Source: UBA6109 sp035366835
Lineage (GTDB): Bacteria; Desulfobacterota; Syntrophia; Syntrophales; UBA6109
DNA length: 64,000 bases
Reading direction: 5' to 3'
Assembly (NCBI GenBank): GCA_035366835.1
Contig: DAOSIS010000001.1
Span: 1 to 64,000 of the forward strand
Shown here: positions 34,545 through 43,181 of the stretch, piece by piece
How the letters are laid out: every line of letters starts with the position of its first letter
Position numbering within the stretch: the first letter of the stretch is position 1
Translations under genes and position numbers: made by a program
Notes under the pieces: generated by a model
Seen by the model: the letters and a program-made list of their open reading frames with translations, nothing else
Told to the model about the DNA's origin: nothing
The model's database searches: none

Positions 34545-35300
34545 ATGAACAAGGAAACGGGCACATCCTATTACTACCGGGTCGCGCAGACCATCCGCGG
34601 CCGCATCAACTCCGGACAGTACCCGCCGGATTTCATCATTCCGCCCTCGCACAAGCTTTCCGAGGAATTCGGCGTCAGCAACATCACGATCCAGAAGGCC
34701 ATGGATCTCCTCGTGCGGGAGGGATGCATCGTCCGCCAGCGCGGCGTCGGCACGCGCGTGAAGAAATCGTCCAATACGCTGGTCGTCCGTCAGATCTCGG
34801 CGAAGAATTTCTGGGACTGGTACGAGGTCTACGAGGCGAGGGGGAAACAGGCCGTGGAAGTTCTGGAGATTGCCGAGACGGTGTGCCCGGACTTTGTGCG
34901 GAACATCCTGAGCCTCCCGGCCGATGAGGACACCGTCATCAAGGTGCGCCGCATCATGAAGCTGGATTCCCAGCCCCTGGCCTACATCTTCAACTATTTT
35001 TCGGCTTCGCTCTTCGGGAAATCCGTCTACCGGAAATTCAACAAGATGCGCTTTGTGAAGATCCTGCTGACGGAAAAGAATCTCCCGGCGATCCGGATCG
35101 ATCAGAAGGTCGAAGCCACCATCGCCGACATGGACCTGGCGGGCAATCTGCAGATACGGTTCGGCGACCCCCTGTTCCTGGTGGAGTACATCTACCGCCT
35201 GACCGACGGCACTCCGCTGGCGATCACCCATACCTACCACCGCGGCGACCGCAGCGTTCTCAAGGACACGGTCGTCATCGACGCGGACAGCGTGAAATAA
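34545..35300 (+). CDS. GntR-family regulator (HutC/UTRA type)
   Basis: Protein of 251 aa. The winged helix (about 5-75) has SYYYRVAQTIRGRINSGQY, LSEEFGVSNITIQKAMDLL and REGCIVRQRGVGTRVKK. A UTRA-like effector domain follows (about 95-245), with a VIKVRRIMKLDSQPLAYIFN segment and a final PLAITHTYHRGDRS. The ATG at 34545 follows GAGGCGGG; an in-frame TTG lies 12 bases earlier. It is the last gene of the plus-strand operon and faces the TRAP/aconitase X operon. The shared AT-rich promoter element suggests it controls both. Confidence 0.9.
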   Translation: MNKETGTSYYYRVAQTIRGRINSGQYPPDFIIPPSHKLSEEFGVSNITIQKAMDLLVREGCIVRQRGVGTRVKKSSNTLVVRQISAKNFWDWYEVYEARGKQAVEVLEIAETVCPDFVRNILSLPADEDTVIKVRRIMKLDSQPLAYIFNYFSASLFGKSVYRKFNKMRFVKILLTEKNLPAIRIDQKVEATIADMDLAGNLQIRFGDPLFLVEYIYRLTDGTPLAITHTYHRGDRSVLKDTVVIDADSVK

Positions 35301-35303
35301 AAA

Positions 35304-35330
35304 CCCCCGGAAAGACCGCCTTTCCGGGGG
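35304..35330. terminator. Bidirectional intrinsic terminator
   Basis: An 11-bp perfect stem (CCCCCGGAAAG / CTTTCCGGGGG) with a 5-base loop lies just beyond the GntR gene stop. On the minus strand it is followed by TTTTTATTT, so it is a strong terminator for the aconitase X/enolase operon and probably serves both convergent operons. Confidence 0.85.
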
Positions 35331-35365
35331 AATCCCTTCTTTCCGCGCGCTGCGCGGGCTGCCCG

Positions 35366-36640
35366 CTATCTTCCCGGGCCTTTCCAGGGACAGATGGGGA
35401 CCGCCGCGTTCGCCGCTTCGATGCGGATCAATTCGTTGAGCTTCGCCAGCCGCTCCCCGCCCTTGACGCCGGTCTTGAGCATCGTCGCGCCCCAAGCCAC
35501 GGCGAGATGCGCAATCGAATCGTCGATCGTCTCCCCCGAGCGATGGGACACGATCACCTTGAGACCGCCCGTCCCGGCAATCCGGGCCGTTTCCCCCGCG
35601 CCGGAGATCGTGCCGACCTGATTGGGCTTGACGATCATGGCTCCCGCCGACTTCTTCCGGATGCCGGTCTGCGTCCGCTCGGGATTGCTGGCGTAGATAT
35701 CATCGGCGCAGACGAGGCAGCGGTCGCCGCAGCGGCGGTTCAGTTCGGCGAAGGCGCCGTAGTCGTTGCTGTGGAAGCCGTCCTCGACGTACAGCAGACG
35801 GAAGCGGTCGACCAGCCCGGTCAGATAGTCGATCTGCTCCGCCGTCGTCCGCTCCCTTCCCTCGCGCACGTAGACGTATTTCTTCTTTTCGGCCTTCCAG
35901 AGCCGGTCGGCCGCCAGATCCAGCCCCATGCGGATCTCGACGCCTTCACGGTCGGCGACGGCCGCGGTCGCCGCCGCGATGACCTCCAGGGCCTGAACGT
36001 CGTCGAGGTTCGCCGTCCAGGCGTTCTCGTCATCCGTCCCGCCGGCAAAAGACGGATCCTTCTTCTCCAGCAGTCTCCCCACCTCTTCGTGGACCGCAAG
36101 GTTGACCGCCACGGCCTTCTTCAGGGAAGGGCAGCCCAGCGCGACCACGAGGTGCTCCTGCATGTCGGGGGCCGGCCCCAGGCTGTGCGCGCCTCCGCCG
36201 ATGATATTGCCGAGCGGAAGCGGAAGATGCAGGCCGGTTTTCTCCCCGGCGAGAAGACGGAAGAGGGGCGTCTTCAGGGCGTCCGCGGCGGCCTTCGCCG
36301 CGGCGGTGGAAACGACCGTCGAGGTGTTGCCGCCGATCCTCTCGAAGTTCGCCGTATCGTCGATCTCGCGCAGCAGGGCGTCCACGGCGCCCAGGTCCCG
36401 GGCGTCCATGCCGGACAGCCGCGGAATGATCTCGCGCGAAAGGATTTCCATGGACACTGCCAATCCGCCCGCCGCATAGGCCGGCGCCTCGAACTCACCC
36501 CGGCTTCCCGGCGCGCCGAACGGCGCGGCGGCGCGGCCGAAGCCGCCGCCCGCCGTGCAGATGTCCACCTCCAGGGTTTCCACGCCGCGGCTGTCGTAAA
36601 TCGTGCGGTAACAAATCTTCTGAATCGTCGTCTCCGTCAT
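35366..36640 (-). CDS. Enolase paralog
   Basis: Protein of 424 aa of the enolase family. Catalytic elements are present: His in GGGAHSLG, Glu in DMQEHL, the metal ligands Asp in GLDLAA, Glu in YVEDGF and Asp in CADDIYASNP, Lys in IVKPNQVGT, SHRSGET, and Lys in LKTGVKGGERLAK. The canonical GEHADNN and GDEGGFAP loops are altered (the latter to about FAGGTDDENAW). It is thus diverged and may act on a substrate other than 2-phosphoglycerate. It sits at the end of a TRAP/aconitase X operon, not in a glycolytic context. MTETTIQK is the start, behind AAAGGTGG. Confidence 0.88.
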   Translation of the reverse strand: MTETTIQKICYRTIYDSRGVETLEVDICTAGGGFGRAAAPFGAPGSRGEFEAPAYAAGGLAVSMEILSREIIPRLSGMDARDLGAVDALLREIDDTANFERIGGNTSTVVSTAAAKAAADALKTPLFRLLAGEKTGLHLPLPLGNIIGGGAHSLGPAPDMQEHLVVALGCPSLKKAVAVNLAVHEEVGRLLEKKDPSFAGGTDDENAWTANLDDVQALEVIAAATAAVADREGVEIRMGLDLAADRLWKAEKKKYVYVREGRERTTAEQIDYLTGLVDRFRLLYVEDGFHSNDYGAFAELNRRCGDRCLVCADDIYASNPERTQTGIRKKSAGAMIVKPNQVGTISGAGETARIAGTGGLKVIVSHRSGETIDDSIAHLAVAWGATMLKTGVKGGERLAKLNELIRIEAANAAVPICPWKGPGR

Positions 36641-36669
36641 GCTGCCACCTTTCGCGTTGGACTGAAAGA

Positions 36670-37899
36670 TCAAACGTCTGCGGACGGCCAGGCGCCCTTC
36701 ACGGCCGTCTCGATGCATTCCTCGGTGCTGCCGTACCAGACCTGGAACCCGTTCGATCCGGGGGCGTAGAAGGCCATCTTGGGGGAATCCGTGGCCAGCG
36801 TTCGAAATCCCAAGGCCTCGGGATTGCCGAGGACGGTGCAGAGGTCCTGCGTGACGATGCCGCCCGCAGCCTCGATCATCTGCACATAGCCCAGCTGGGC
36901 TGCCATATTCCGGATCGCCGCATTGGTGTGCACCCAGAGGACCGTTCCCGGATGCACGCGCCGCCCCTCCAGCAGCCCCGCCGCCTTCCTGAGCTGGTTC
37001 AGCGAGTAGTGCGGGCAGCCGATCGCAACGTAATCGACCTTCCGGTCCTTCGCCGAAGTGAGCTTCCGCCTTCCCTCGGCGATTTCTTTTTCCGATATCT
37101 CCGCGACCTCGTACTTCCTGCCGCCGAAGGCCGCCTCCCGCGTCGGGGCCTCGGGCGTGACGCCGACGGCGTGAAAGATGGCGACGCCGCCGCTCGAGGC
37201 CAGCGCGGCCCCGAGATAGACGAGGTCTTCCGTGTCGGGGCTCGAAATGCCCTCGAAGACGGGGATGCGCGTCCCGATCATCCGGCCGACATAGCTTCCC
37301 ATCGCGCCGTAGTCCGCGGTGCTCCGCAGGGGGGCGGACACCCGGAAGAGCACGTCGCCCCGGCGGTTCTCTTCCAGATGCAGACCGTAGAGCGGGGTCC
37401 TGCCGGTGAGACCGGCCGCCAGCGCGCTCGGCCCTCCCTCGCGGTTGTCCCGTGCCCCGAGGACCGAATTGGTGAACACGACGGCGGATGATTCCGCCCA
37501 GGCGATGGATTCACGGAAGCGGGGGACAAAACCGCAATAGTAGGGCACGCAGGTCGAGGTTCCGTAACAGCCCATGCACTCGTAGGCCCGCTCGATCCGC
37601 ATCTGGTCCCTGACCCAATCCCCGGGCAGCTTGAGATCCCGGCTGCGGTCGACGCCGATCACGTTCATCGTCGTGGGGATGCGGACGCGTGCGCCGCCGG
37701 AGGCCATGTCCTCCGCCCACTGCGCCCCCGCAAGTCCGTGGGATTTCAGCGAAAGACCGGCCACATGCGCGCTCCGGATCGGGATCAGCCGCTCGGCGCC
37801 GTAGATCTCGCCGAGCGCCGCAAGGATCTCCATGGCCATGCGGACCGATTCCCCCTGCTCGCCGTCGCGCATTCTTTTTTCATCGTCCGAAAGCTTCAT
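36670..37899 (-). CDS. Aconitase X large (catalytic) subunit
   Basis: Protein of 409 aa of the AcnX/DUF521 family. Known members are cis-3-hydroxyproline dehydratases in bacteria and phosphomevalonate dehydratase in archaea. Diagnostic segments are PIRSAHVAGLSLKS, ARVRIPTTMNVIGVD, YECMGCYGTSTCVPYYCG (the Fe-S cysteine region), AWAESSAVVFTNSVLGARDN and VDYVAIGCPHYS. It overlaps its small subunit by ATGA. With TRAP genes upstream and an enolase paralog 29 bp downstream, it should dehydrate an imported hydroxy acid. No proline racemase or reductase is nearby, so hydroxyproline is not particularly supported. Confidence 0.9.
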   Translation of the reverse strand: MKLSDDEKRMRDGEQGESVRMAMEILAALGEIYGAERLIPIRSAHVAGLSLKSHGLAGAQWAEDMASGGARVRIPTTMNVIGVDRSRDLKLPGDWVRDQMRIERAYECMGCYGTSTCVPYYCGFVPRFRESIAWAESSAVVFTNSVLGARDNREGGPSALAAGLTGRTPLYGLHLEENRRGDVLFRVSAPLRSTADYGAMGSYVGRMIGTRIPVFEGISSPDTEDLVYLGAALASSGGVAIFHAVGVTPEAPTREAAFGGRKYEVAEISEKEIAEGRRKLTSAKDRKVDYVAIGCPHYSLNQLRKAAGLLEGRRVHPGTVLWVHTNAAIRNMAAQLGYVQMIEAAGGIVTQDLCTVLGNPEALGFRTLATDSPKMAFYAPGSNGFQVWYGSTEECIETAVKGAWPSADV

Positions 37900-38321
37900 G
37901 ATCGCTCACCCGCCTTTTTTTCGATCGTCACGAGACCCCGCGTGGCATCCACGGTGACGGTGTCCCCGTCGGAGATCAGTCCGTAGGGGTCTTTTTCCAG
38001 CTGATCGACCACGGGAATCCCGCCCATGATGGCGCCGACGGCAATGATGGTTTCCGTGGTCACGTTGATGATGGCGACGGGGCCCGTCTTGCTCCTGGCC
38101 AGCTGATACACCACGTACGATCCGCCCGTGCTCCCCTTCCCGTGCGGAAAAAGAAGAACCTTGTCTTTGATGGAACGGCCGAAGAGTTCGTGACCGTATT
38201 CCGTGATGACGCCGTTCGCGACGTCCACGCCGAAATTGAAGCCGATCGGCTGGCGGCAGACCAGCGCTTCCCCGGTCGCCCGCCCTTTGCTGATCGTTCT
38301 CCCCCGCAGTGTCAGCGCCAT
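37896..38321 (-). CDS. Aconitase X small (swivel) subunit, DUF126
   Basis: Protein of 141 aa with the DUF126 pattern: GRTISKGRATGEALVCRQPI at the start, ELFGRSIKDKVLLFPHGKGSTGGSY (the substrate-loop equivalent) and TETIIAVGAIMGGIPVVDQL. It completes the active site of AcnX and overlaps the large subunit by 4 bp (37896-37899). The ATG at 38321 follows GGAGG with 7-base spacing. Confidence 0.9.
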   Translation of the reverse strand: MALTLRGRTISKGRATGEALVCRQPIGFNFGVDVANGVITEYGHELFGRSIKDKVLLFPHGKGSTGGSYVVYQLARSKTGPVAIINVTTETIIAVGAIMGGIPVVDQLEKDPYGLISDGDTVTVDATRGLVTIEKKAGERS

Positions 38322-38372
38322 GACCAATCCTCCTGACGAACAACGCTCCGACGAAAAAACCCGCGCAAAAGC

Positions 38373-38408
38373 GGAGGATGTCCCACCCCGCGGGACGGGA
38401 CATCCTCC
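38373..38408 (-). terminator. Intercistronic stem-loop after dctP
   Basis: A 12-bp perfect stem (arms GGAGGATGTCCC and GGGACATCCTCC, loop of 12) sits between the TRAP binding-protein gene and the aconitase X genes. On the minus strand it is followed by CGCTTTTGCGCGGGTTTTTT. It looks like a leaky terminator or 3' mRNA protector that would favour binding-protein expression. Confidence 0.65.
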
Positions 38409-38432
38409 ACACCCATCCGATCCGGGAACAGG

Positions 38433-39443
38433 CTACTTCAGCTTCTCCGCCTGCTCGATCATCTTCTTGCCCCGCTCTTTCAGTCTCTCTACGACCACCG
38501 CCTCGACCTGCGGGAGGCTGGCCTTCTTCCACCGCTCCCTTTCCTCTTTCGGCAGGAAGTAGATATCCATCCCCTTCTCTTTCAACTTCTCGATGGACTC
38601 CTTGTCCATCTTCTGGACTTCCGCGCGGGCGAACGTCTGGGTATCCTTTCCTGCCTTCATCAGCATGTCCTTGACGTCGGCCGACAGGCTTTCCCATTTC
38701 TTGAGGTTCATGACGCCGCCGTAAATCGGGCCCGGCATCTGGGGGACCGTCAGATACTTCGTGACTTCAAAGTACTTCCGGTCGTAGAACGAGGACAGCG
38801 TGGAAATGGCGCCGTCGACCGTGCCGCGCTGCAGGGCCATGTAAACCTCGCCGCCGCCCATGAACGCGGGCGCTCCGCCCAAGGCCTTGATCGTGTAGGA
38901 GGCCAGTTCGGTGTAGGAGCGGATCTTCTTGCCCTTCCATTCCGCCATGGTTTTCAGGGGCGTCTTGCAGACGAAGCCGGCCGAGGCGTCCTGCGTCCAG
39001 AAGAGCTGCTTGATGCCGATCTTTTCACCTTCCTTCATCATGGTGGCACCGATCTCGGAATCGAGCGCCCGCCAGATGTGCTCCCAGCCGTCATAGAGCA
39101 GCGGGATGTCGGTAATCATGTAGATCGGAGCCAGTCCCGTCCACTGGCCCATCAGGCTCTGCGCCATGTCCACCGCTCCCGAGGGAACGGCCTTGACGTA
39201 GTCCTTGGCTGCAAAGAGCTGGCCGGCGGGATAGACTTCGACCCTGACCCTGCCCTTGCTGATCTCGTCGACGCGCTTGGCAAAGAATTCCTGGGTGCGG
39301 GTCAGATGGTTGCCGATCGGCAGGTCCCCGGCGTAGCGGATGGTGACCTCTGGATTGGCGGCTTGCGTCGCCGGCGGAAGACCCGCCAGGGCCAACAGGA
39401 CGGCCAGAGCTCCGACAAACAGAAAACTTCCTGATCTCTTCAT
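38433..39443 (-). CDS. dctP: TRAP transporter substrate-binding protein (DctP)
   Basis: Protein of 336 aa with a signal peptide (hydrophobic to about residue 27, cleavage near TQA-AN). It has family segments RYAGDLPIGNHLTRTQEFFA, VEVYPAGQLF, WKGKKIRSYTELASYTIKAL (ligand Arg) and ALQRGTVDGAISTLSSFYD. Residues 290-336 are a Lys/Glu-rich helix. It delivers its ligand to the fused DctQM encoded 79 bp upstream. Operon: dctQM, dctP, aconitase X small, aconitase X large, enolase paralog. Confidence 0.93.
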   Translation of the reverse strand: MKRSGSFLFVGALAVLLALAGLPPATQAANPEVTIRYAGDLPIGNHLTRTQEFFAKRVDEISKGRVRVEVYPAGQLFAAKDYVKAVPSGAVDMAQSLMGQWTGLAPIYMITDIPLLYDGWEHIWRALDSEIGATMMKEGEKIGIKQLFWTQDASAGFVCKTPLKTMAEWKGKKIRSYTELASYTIKALGGAPAFMGGGEVYMALQRGTVDGAISTLSSFYDRKYFEVTKYLTVPQMPGPIYGGVMNLKKWESLSADVKDMLMKAGKDTQTFARAEVQKMDKESIEKLKEKGMDIYFLPKEERERWKKASLPQVEAVVVERLKERGKKMIEQAEKLK

Positions 39444-39476
39444 GATTTCCTCCCTTTTGTAGAAAGTTCATCTTCT

Positions 39477-39501
39477 CCGGCCCGCCGACAGGGCGGGCCG
39501 G
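39477..39501 (-). promoter_or_regulatory. Intercistronic hairpin between dctQM and dctP
   Basis: A 10-bp perfect stem (CCGGCCCGCC / GGCGGGCCGG, loop GACAG) lies in the gap between the permease and binding-protein genes. No U-run follows. It may mark an mRNA processing point or stabilise the downstream dctP transcript. Confidence 0.5.
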
Positions 39502-39521
39502 CTTCTCTTGTCGTTGCGGCC

Positions 39522-41411
39522 TCAGCCGATCAGTTCCGGCAGCCACAGGGACAGCGGCTTGACGTAGACGACCAGCAGGATGGCTACCACCATCAGCAGG
39601 GCAAAGGGCAGAACGCCCCTGGTCACCTCTTCGAATTTGGCGTCCTTCCAGATCCCCTGCACGACGAAGATGTTGATGCCGACGGGGGGAAGAACCAGTC
39701 CGACCTCCAGGGTAAACACGAAAACGAGGGCAAACCAGATGGAATCGAAACCGAAGCTCCGGACGAATACATGATAGAGAATCGGATAGGTGATCAAAAG
39801 GATGGCCACCTCGTCCATCAGGGCGCCCAAGAAGAGAATGACGCCCAGCGTCAGGAAAAGAACGGTCATCGGGGACAGGGGCAGCGTGGAGACGAAGCCG
39901 AAAAGCCGGTCGGGGATCTGCAGCATCGTGATCAACTGTCCGAATACGACCGCGCCGGTCACGATGAAGAGGATCGTCGCGGAAAGCATCCCTCCATCGA
40001 GAACGATCTTCCAGAGCCTTTTCGGGTCGACGGTCCGCTGGATGAACAGACAGACGACCAGGCTGTAGACAATACCCACCCCTGCCGCCTCCGTCGGGGT
40101 GAAGACGCCCGTATAGATCCCGCCCAGGATCAGGATCGGCGCCATGAGGCCCCAGAAGGCCTTCCGGAGGGCCGACCATCGTTCGCTCCAGGGTGCCGGC
40201 TCCACCTTGGCCATCGACCGGTCGCGCAGGCAGTAGAAGACGATGTACAGGGCGAATATCCCCGCCAGCATGAGACCCGGGAACATTCCCGCCATGAAGA
40301 GCTTGCCCACGGAATCCCCGGTGATCGCGCCGATAAGGATCATGAAGAGGCTCGGCGGAATCAGCGGGCCGAGCACTCCGCCGATCGCCACCGTGCCGTA
40401 GACGAGTCTCTTGTTGTACCCCCGCGAGATCATTTCGGGAATGGCGATCAGGCCGATCGTGGCGACGGTCGCCACCGACGATCCGCACATGGCCGCGAAT
40501 ATCGTACTGGACGCGATCGTGGCCACGCCCAGCCCGCCCGGCATCTGCCGCACCCATTTGCTGGCGAGATCGAAAAGGCTCGCCCCGATTTCGCCGACAC
40601 TGAGCACCGCCGACAGCATGATGAAGAGAGGCACCGCCGCGATGATGAAATCGTCCAGGTACTTGTAGATCACCATGGGCACCTGGACCAACATGGGGCC
40701 TCCGCCGAAGGTGAAATAGAAACCGAAGAGGCCGATAAGACCGAGACCGAAGGCGATGGGGAGCCCGCCGAAAATGAGGACGAACAGCATGACCACGATC
40801 CCCAGCGGGGCGAGGCCTCTGCTGGTGAAAAAGTAAGCGCCGATACCGATGAGGCAGATGAAAACAGCGGTCGGCCAGAACTCGACCCAGCCCCTTTTTC
40901 CTCCGGGGGGGGAATCCTTCCATTTTCTCAGATCGTCGACGCTGTCCCAGATCTGGCGGACAAACTCCAGAATGAGCAAAAAGCCGCCGATCAGGACGAA
41001 ACTGTGCGGGATGACCACGGGGACATTGAGAACCGTCGGAGACACTTCATGCATCAGGAAGGAGTGAATCGTCATCTCTCCGCCCTTCCAGGTCAGGATC
41101 ACGGTATAGACGAGGGCCATGAAGAGCGAGACGGCCTGAAAGAGGACCTGGTTCGGCTGCGACAGCTTCGAGGTAATGAGATCCACCTGGATATGATGCT
41201 TCTCCCTCAGCGCATAACCGCCGGCCAGGAAGACGCTGGCGATGCACAGGTAGATGCTGATCTCCAGGACCCAGGTCGTCGGGGCATCGAAGAGATAGCG
41301 GACGAGCACTTCATAGGTGACGATGCAGCCCATGATCAGGATGCAGAGCCCGCCGAGGAATCCTCCCGCCAGATTCAGTTTGTCGGAAAGCCATCCAAGC
41401 CGTTTCTTCAT
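39522..41411 (-). CDS. Fused TRAP permease DctQM
   Basis: Membrane protein of 629 aa that joins a DctQ domain (about 1-165, with RYLFDAPTTWVLEISIYLCI) to a full DctM domain (about 200-629). The DctM domain has FGGLPIAFGLGLIGL, FAAMCGSSVATVATIGLIAIP, LIPPSLFMILIGAITG, FTPTEAAGVGI and LVLPPVGINIFVV. Fused QM permeases are a known TRAP variant. The first ATG with family sequence is MKKRLGW (41411), preceded by GGGGGA. It heads the operon whose promoter carries the AT-rich element at 41581-41615. Confidence 0.93.
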   Translation of the reverse strand: MKKRLGWLSDKLNLAGGFLGGLCILIMGCIVTYEVLVRYLFDAPTTWVLEISIYLCIASVFLAGGYALREKHHIQVDLITSKLSQPNQVLFQAVSLFMALVYTVILTWKGGEMTIHSFLMHEVSPTVLNVPVVIPHSFVLIGGFLLILEFVRQIWDSVDDLRKWKDSPPGGKRGWVEFWPTAVFICLIGIGAYFFTSRGLAPLGIVVMLFVLIFGGLPIAFGLGLIGLFGFYFTFGGGPMLVQVPMVIYKYLDDFIIAAVPLFIMLSAVLSVGEIGASLFDLASKWVRQMPGGLGVATIASSTIFAAMCGSSVATVATIGLIAIPEMISRGYNKRLVYGTVAIGGVLGPLIPPSLFMILIGAITGDSVGKLFMAGMFPGLMLAGIFALYIVFYCLRDRSMAKVEPAPWSERWSALRKAFWGLMAPILILGGIYTGVFTPTEAAGVGIVYSLVVCLFIQRTVDPKRLWKIVLDGGMLSATILFIVTGAVVFGQLITMLQIPDRLFGFVSTLPLSPMTVLFLTLGVILFLGALMDEVAILLITYPILYHVFVRSFGFDSIWFALVFVFTLEVGLVLPPVGINIFVVQGIWKDAKFEEVTRGVLPFALLMVVAILLVVYVKPLSLWLPELIG

Positions 41412-41789
41412 GCGGTTATCCCCCCGGATTCTTGGCACCACGCAAGGCAAGAGCGACTGCGAAAGGGAAGGCCCCGATGCGCCGGTCGCCGTCCAGACCC
41501 GGATCCCTGTGCTTCCGCGCCATACGGTGAGCGTTACGATTCATCCCGATTTGCCTCTGCCCGATGTCGCCGCCGGATCACCTTATCTATATATTGTTAT
41601 ATAAATATATTTTTCCGTAGCACGCACCTGGGGGGCTGTCAAGAAAAAGATGCCCTCCGGACCGGCCATGTCCGCGGGGCGTCCCCTCTTCCGCACGATC
41701 CCCCGGACCGCGACGGCAGGCCCCCGGCTTGACCTCCCGGACATCCACGTCCTGAATCCTGTTGACATTCGCAGGCGTTTTTCATAAAA
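41412..41789. other. Divergent intergenic region between two TRAP operons
   Basis: About 380 bp with no supported gene. The AT-rich control element lies at 41581-41615; the remainder is GC-rich leader sequence on both sides. A good promoter for the plus-strand TRAP operon is not evident. Confidence 0.5.
41581..41615 (-). promoter_or_regulatory. AT-rich promoter/operator element, copy B
   Basis: Read on the minus strand, this contains AAATATATTTATATA (41598-41612) followed by ACAATATATAGATAAGG. That is 15/15 identical to copy A at 31476-31490, with further similarity downstream (CA-TATA) . It lies about 190 bp before the fused dctQM start. It is probably the promoter/operator of the TRAP-aconitase X-enolase operon, shared with the PrpF/flavoprotein/GntR operon. 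Confidence 0.6.
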
Positions 41790-43142
41790 GTGGCTCATCG
41801 TTCACTATCCGTTAGACGATTCTCCGGTGCAGGGGGACTTCTCTTGCTGACTTCGCTGTTTGTGCTCGTGCTGCTGCTGATCCTCACCGCCTTGGGCGTG
41901 GATATTTTCATATCCCTGGGACTGGCGGGCGTCCTGGGAATTCTCCTCTTCCGCGGCCCCGATGCGCTCACCCTGGCCGCGACTTCCTTTTTCGGCCAGG
42001 AAACGACCTTCGAACTGGTGGCGCTCCCGCTGTTCGTGCTGATGGGCCACATCCTCGCCAAGAGCCCCATCGGGGGCGATCTGTACACCATGGCGACCCG
42101 GTGGCTGTCCTGGCTGCCCGGCGGCCTCGCCATCGCCTCCATCGGCGCCTGCACCGTCTTCGGCGCCGTCAGCGGCGTGAGCGTCGCCGGCGTCGCGGCG
42201 ATCGGCTCCATGGCGGTGCCGGAGATGCTCAAGCGCGGCTACTCCTCTAAGATCGCCGCCGGATCCGTCGTCACGGCGGGCGCCCTCGCGATGCTGATCC
42301 CCCCGAGCGTTCCCTTCATCATCTACAGCGCGATCACCGGCGAATCGATCGCCAAGCTCTTCATCGGCGGCATTGTTCCCGGACTGGTGCTCGCCTTCAT
42401 GCTCAGCCTCTATGTCCTTGTCCGCACCATGATTTCGCCCGAGCTGGCCCCCCGCACCGCCGAGATGCGGTTCACGTGGCAGGAACGCTGGACCAGCCTC
42501 GCCAGGATCTGGCACGTCGGCGTCCTGATCGTCCTGGTCCTCGGTTCGATCTACGTGGGGATCGCCACGCCGACGGAGGCCTCCGCCATCGGCGCCGTCG
42601 GCGCTTTCGTCATCGCCGGCGTCGCCTACCGCAACGTGGACCTGCGCCGCAGCCTTCAGATTCTCAAGGAAAGCATGCGGATCAGCGTCGCCATCATGGT
42701 CATCATGGGCTGCGCGAAAATCTTCGGCGATTATCTCAACATGGTCCGCATTCCGGAGATGCTGAGCAACTTCCTGACCGGTCTTCACCTGCACCGGATG
42801 GTGCTGATGCTCGCGATCCAGGCGCTTCTCATCGTCGGAGGCATGTTTGTGGACGCCGCCTCGCTCATCGTCATCACGACGCCGATCCTGCTGCCCCTGA
42901 TCAATGCCCTGGGCTTCGACCCGCTCTGGTACGGGATCGTCCTGGTCATCAATCTCGAGCTGGCCGTCGTGACGCCCCCCGTGGGTCTCAATCTCTACAC
43001 ATTGAAGAGTTGCGTGCCTTCGCTGTCGCTGGAAGAGATCATCAAGAGCAGCATTCCCTTCCTGATGATCCAGCTTCTTTGTCTGCTCGCTTTTACTCTT
43101 TATCCGCCGTTGAGCCTGTGGTTGCCCAATCTGGTGAAATAG
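41790..43142 (+). CDS. dctM: TRAP transporter large permease (DctM)
   Basis: Membrane protein of up to 450 aa. DctM features: LGVDIFISLGLAGVLGILLF, ALPLFVLMGHILAKSPIGGD, GAVSGVSVAGVAAIGSMAVP, MLIPPSVPFIIYSAITG, ATPTEASAIGAVGA and VVTPPVGLNLYTL. The GTG at 41790 is the longest start. A TTG at 41844, behind AGGGGGA, would remove a basic, non-hydrophobic N-terminus and is equally plausible. The gene order M-P-Q is unusual (P-Q-M is common). No catabolic enzyme is attached to this operon. Confidence 0.92.
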   Translation: MAHRSLSVRRFSGAGGLLLLTSLFVLVLLLILTALGVDIFISLGLAGVLGILLFRGPDALTLAATSFFGQETTFELVALPLFVLMGHILAKSPIGGDLYTMATRWLSWLPGGLAIASIGACTVFGAVSGVSVAGVAAIGSMAVPEMLKRGYSSKIAAGSVVTAGALAMLIPPSVPFIIYSAITGESIAKLFIGGIVPGLVLAFMLSLYVLVRTMISPELAPRTAEMRFTWQERWTSLARIWHVGVLIVLVLGSIYVGIATPTEASAIGAVGAFVIAGVAYRNVDLRRSLQILKESMRISVAIMVIMGCAKIFGDYLNMVRIPEMLSNFLTGLHLHRMVLMLAIQALLIVGGMFVDAASLIVITTPILLPLINALGFDPLWYGIVLVINLELAVVTPPVGLNLYTLKSCVPSLSLEEIIKSSIPFLMIQLLCLLAFTLYPPLSLWLPNLVK

Positions 43143-43181
43143 ACTTTCGAAGCAGGGGAACGACCCCGGAGGGAGGAAACG

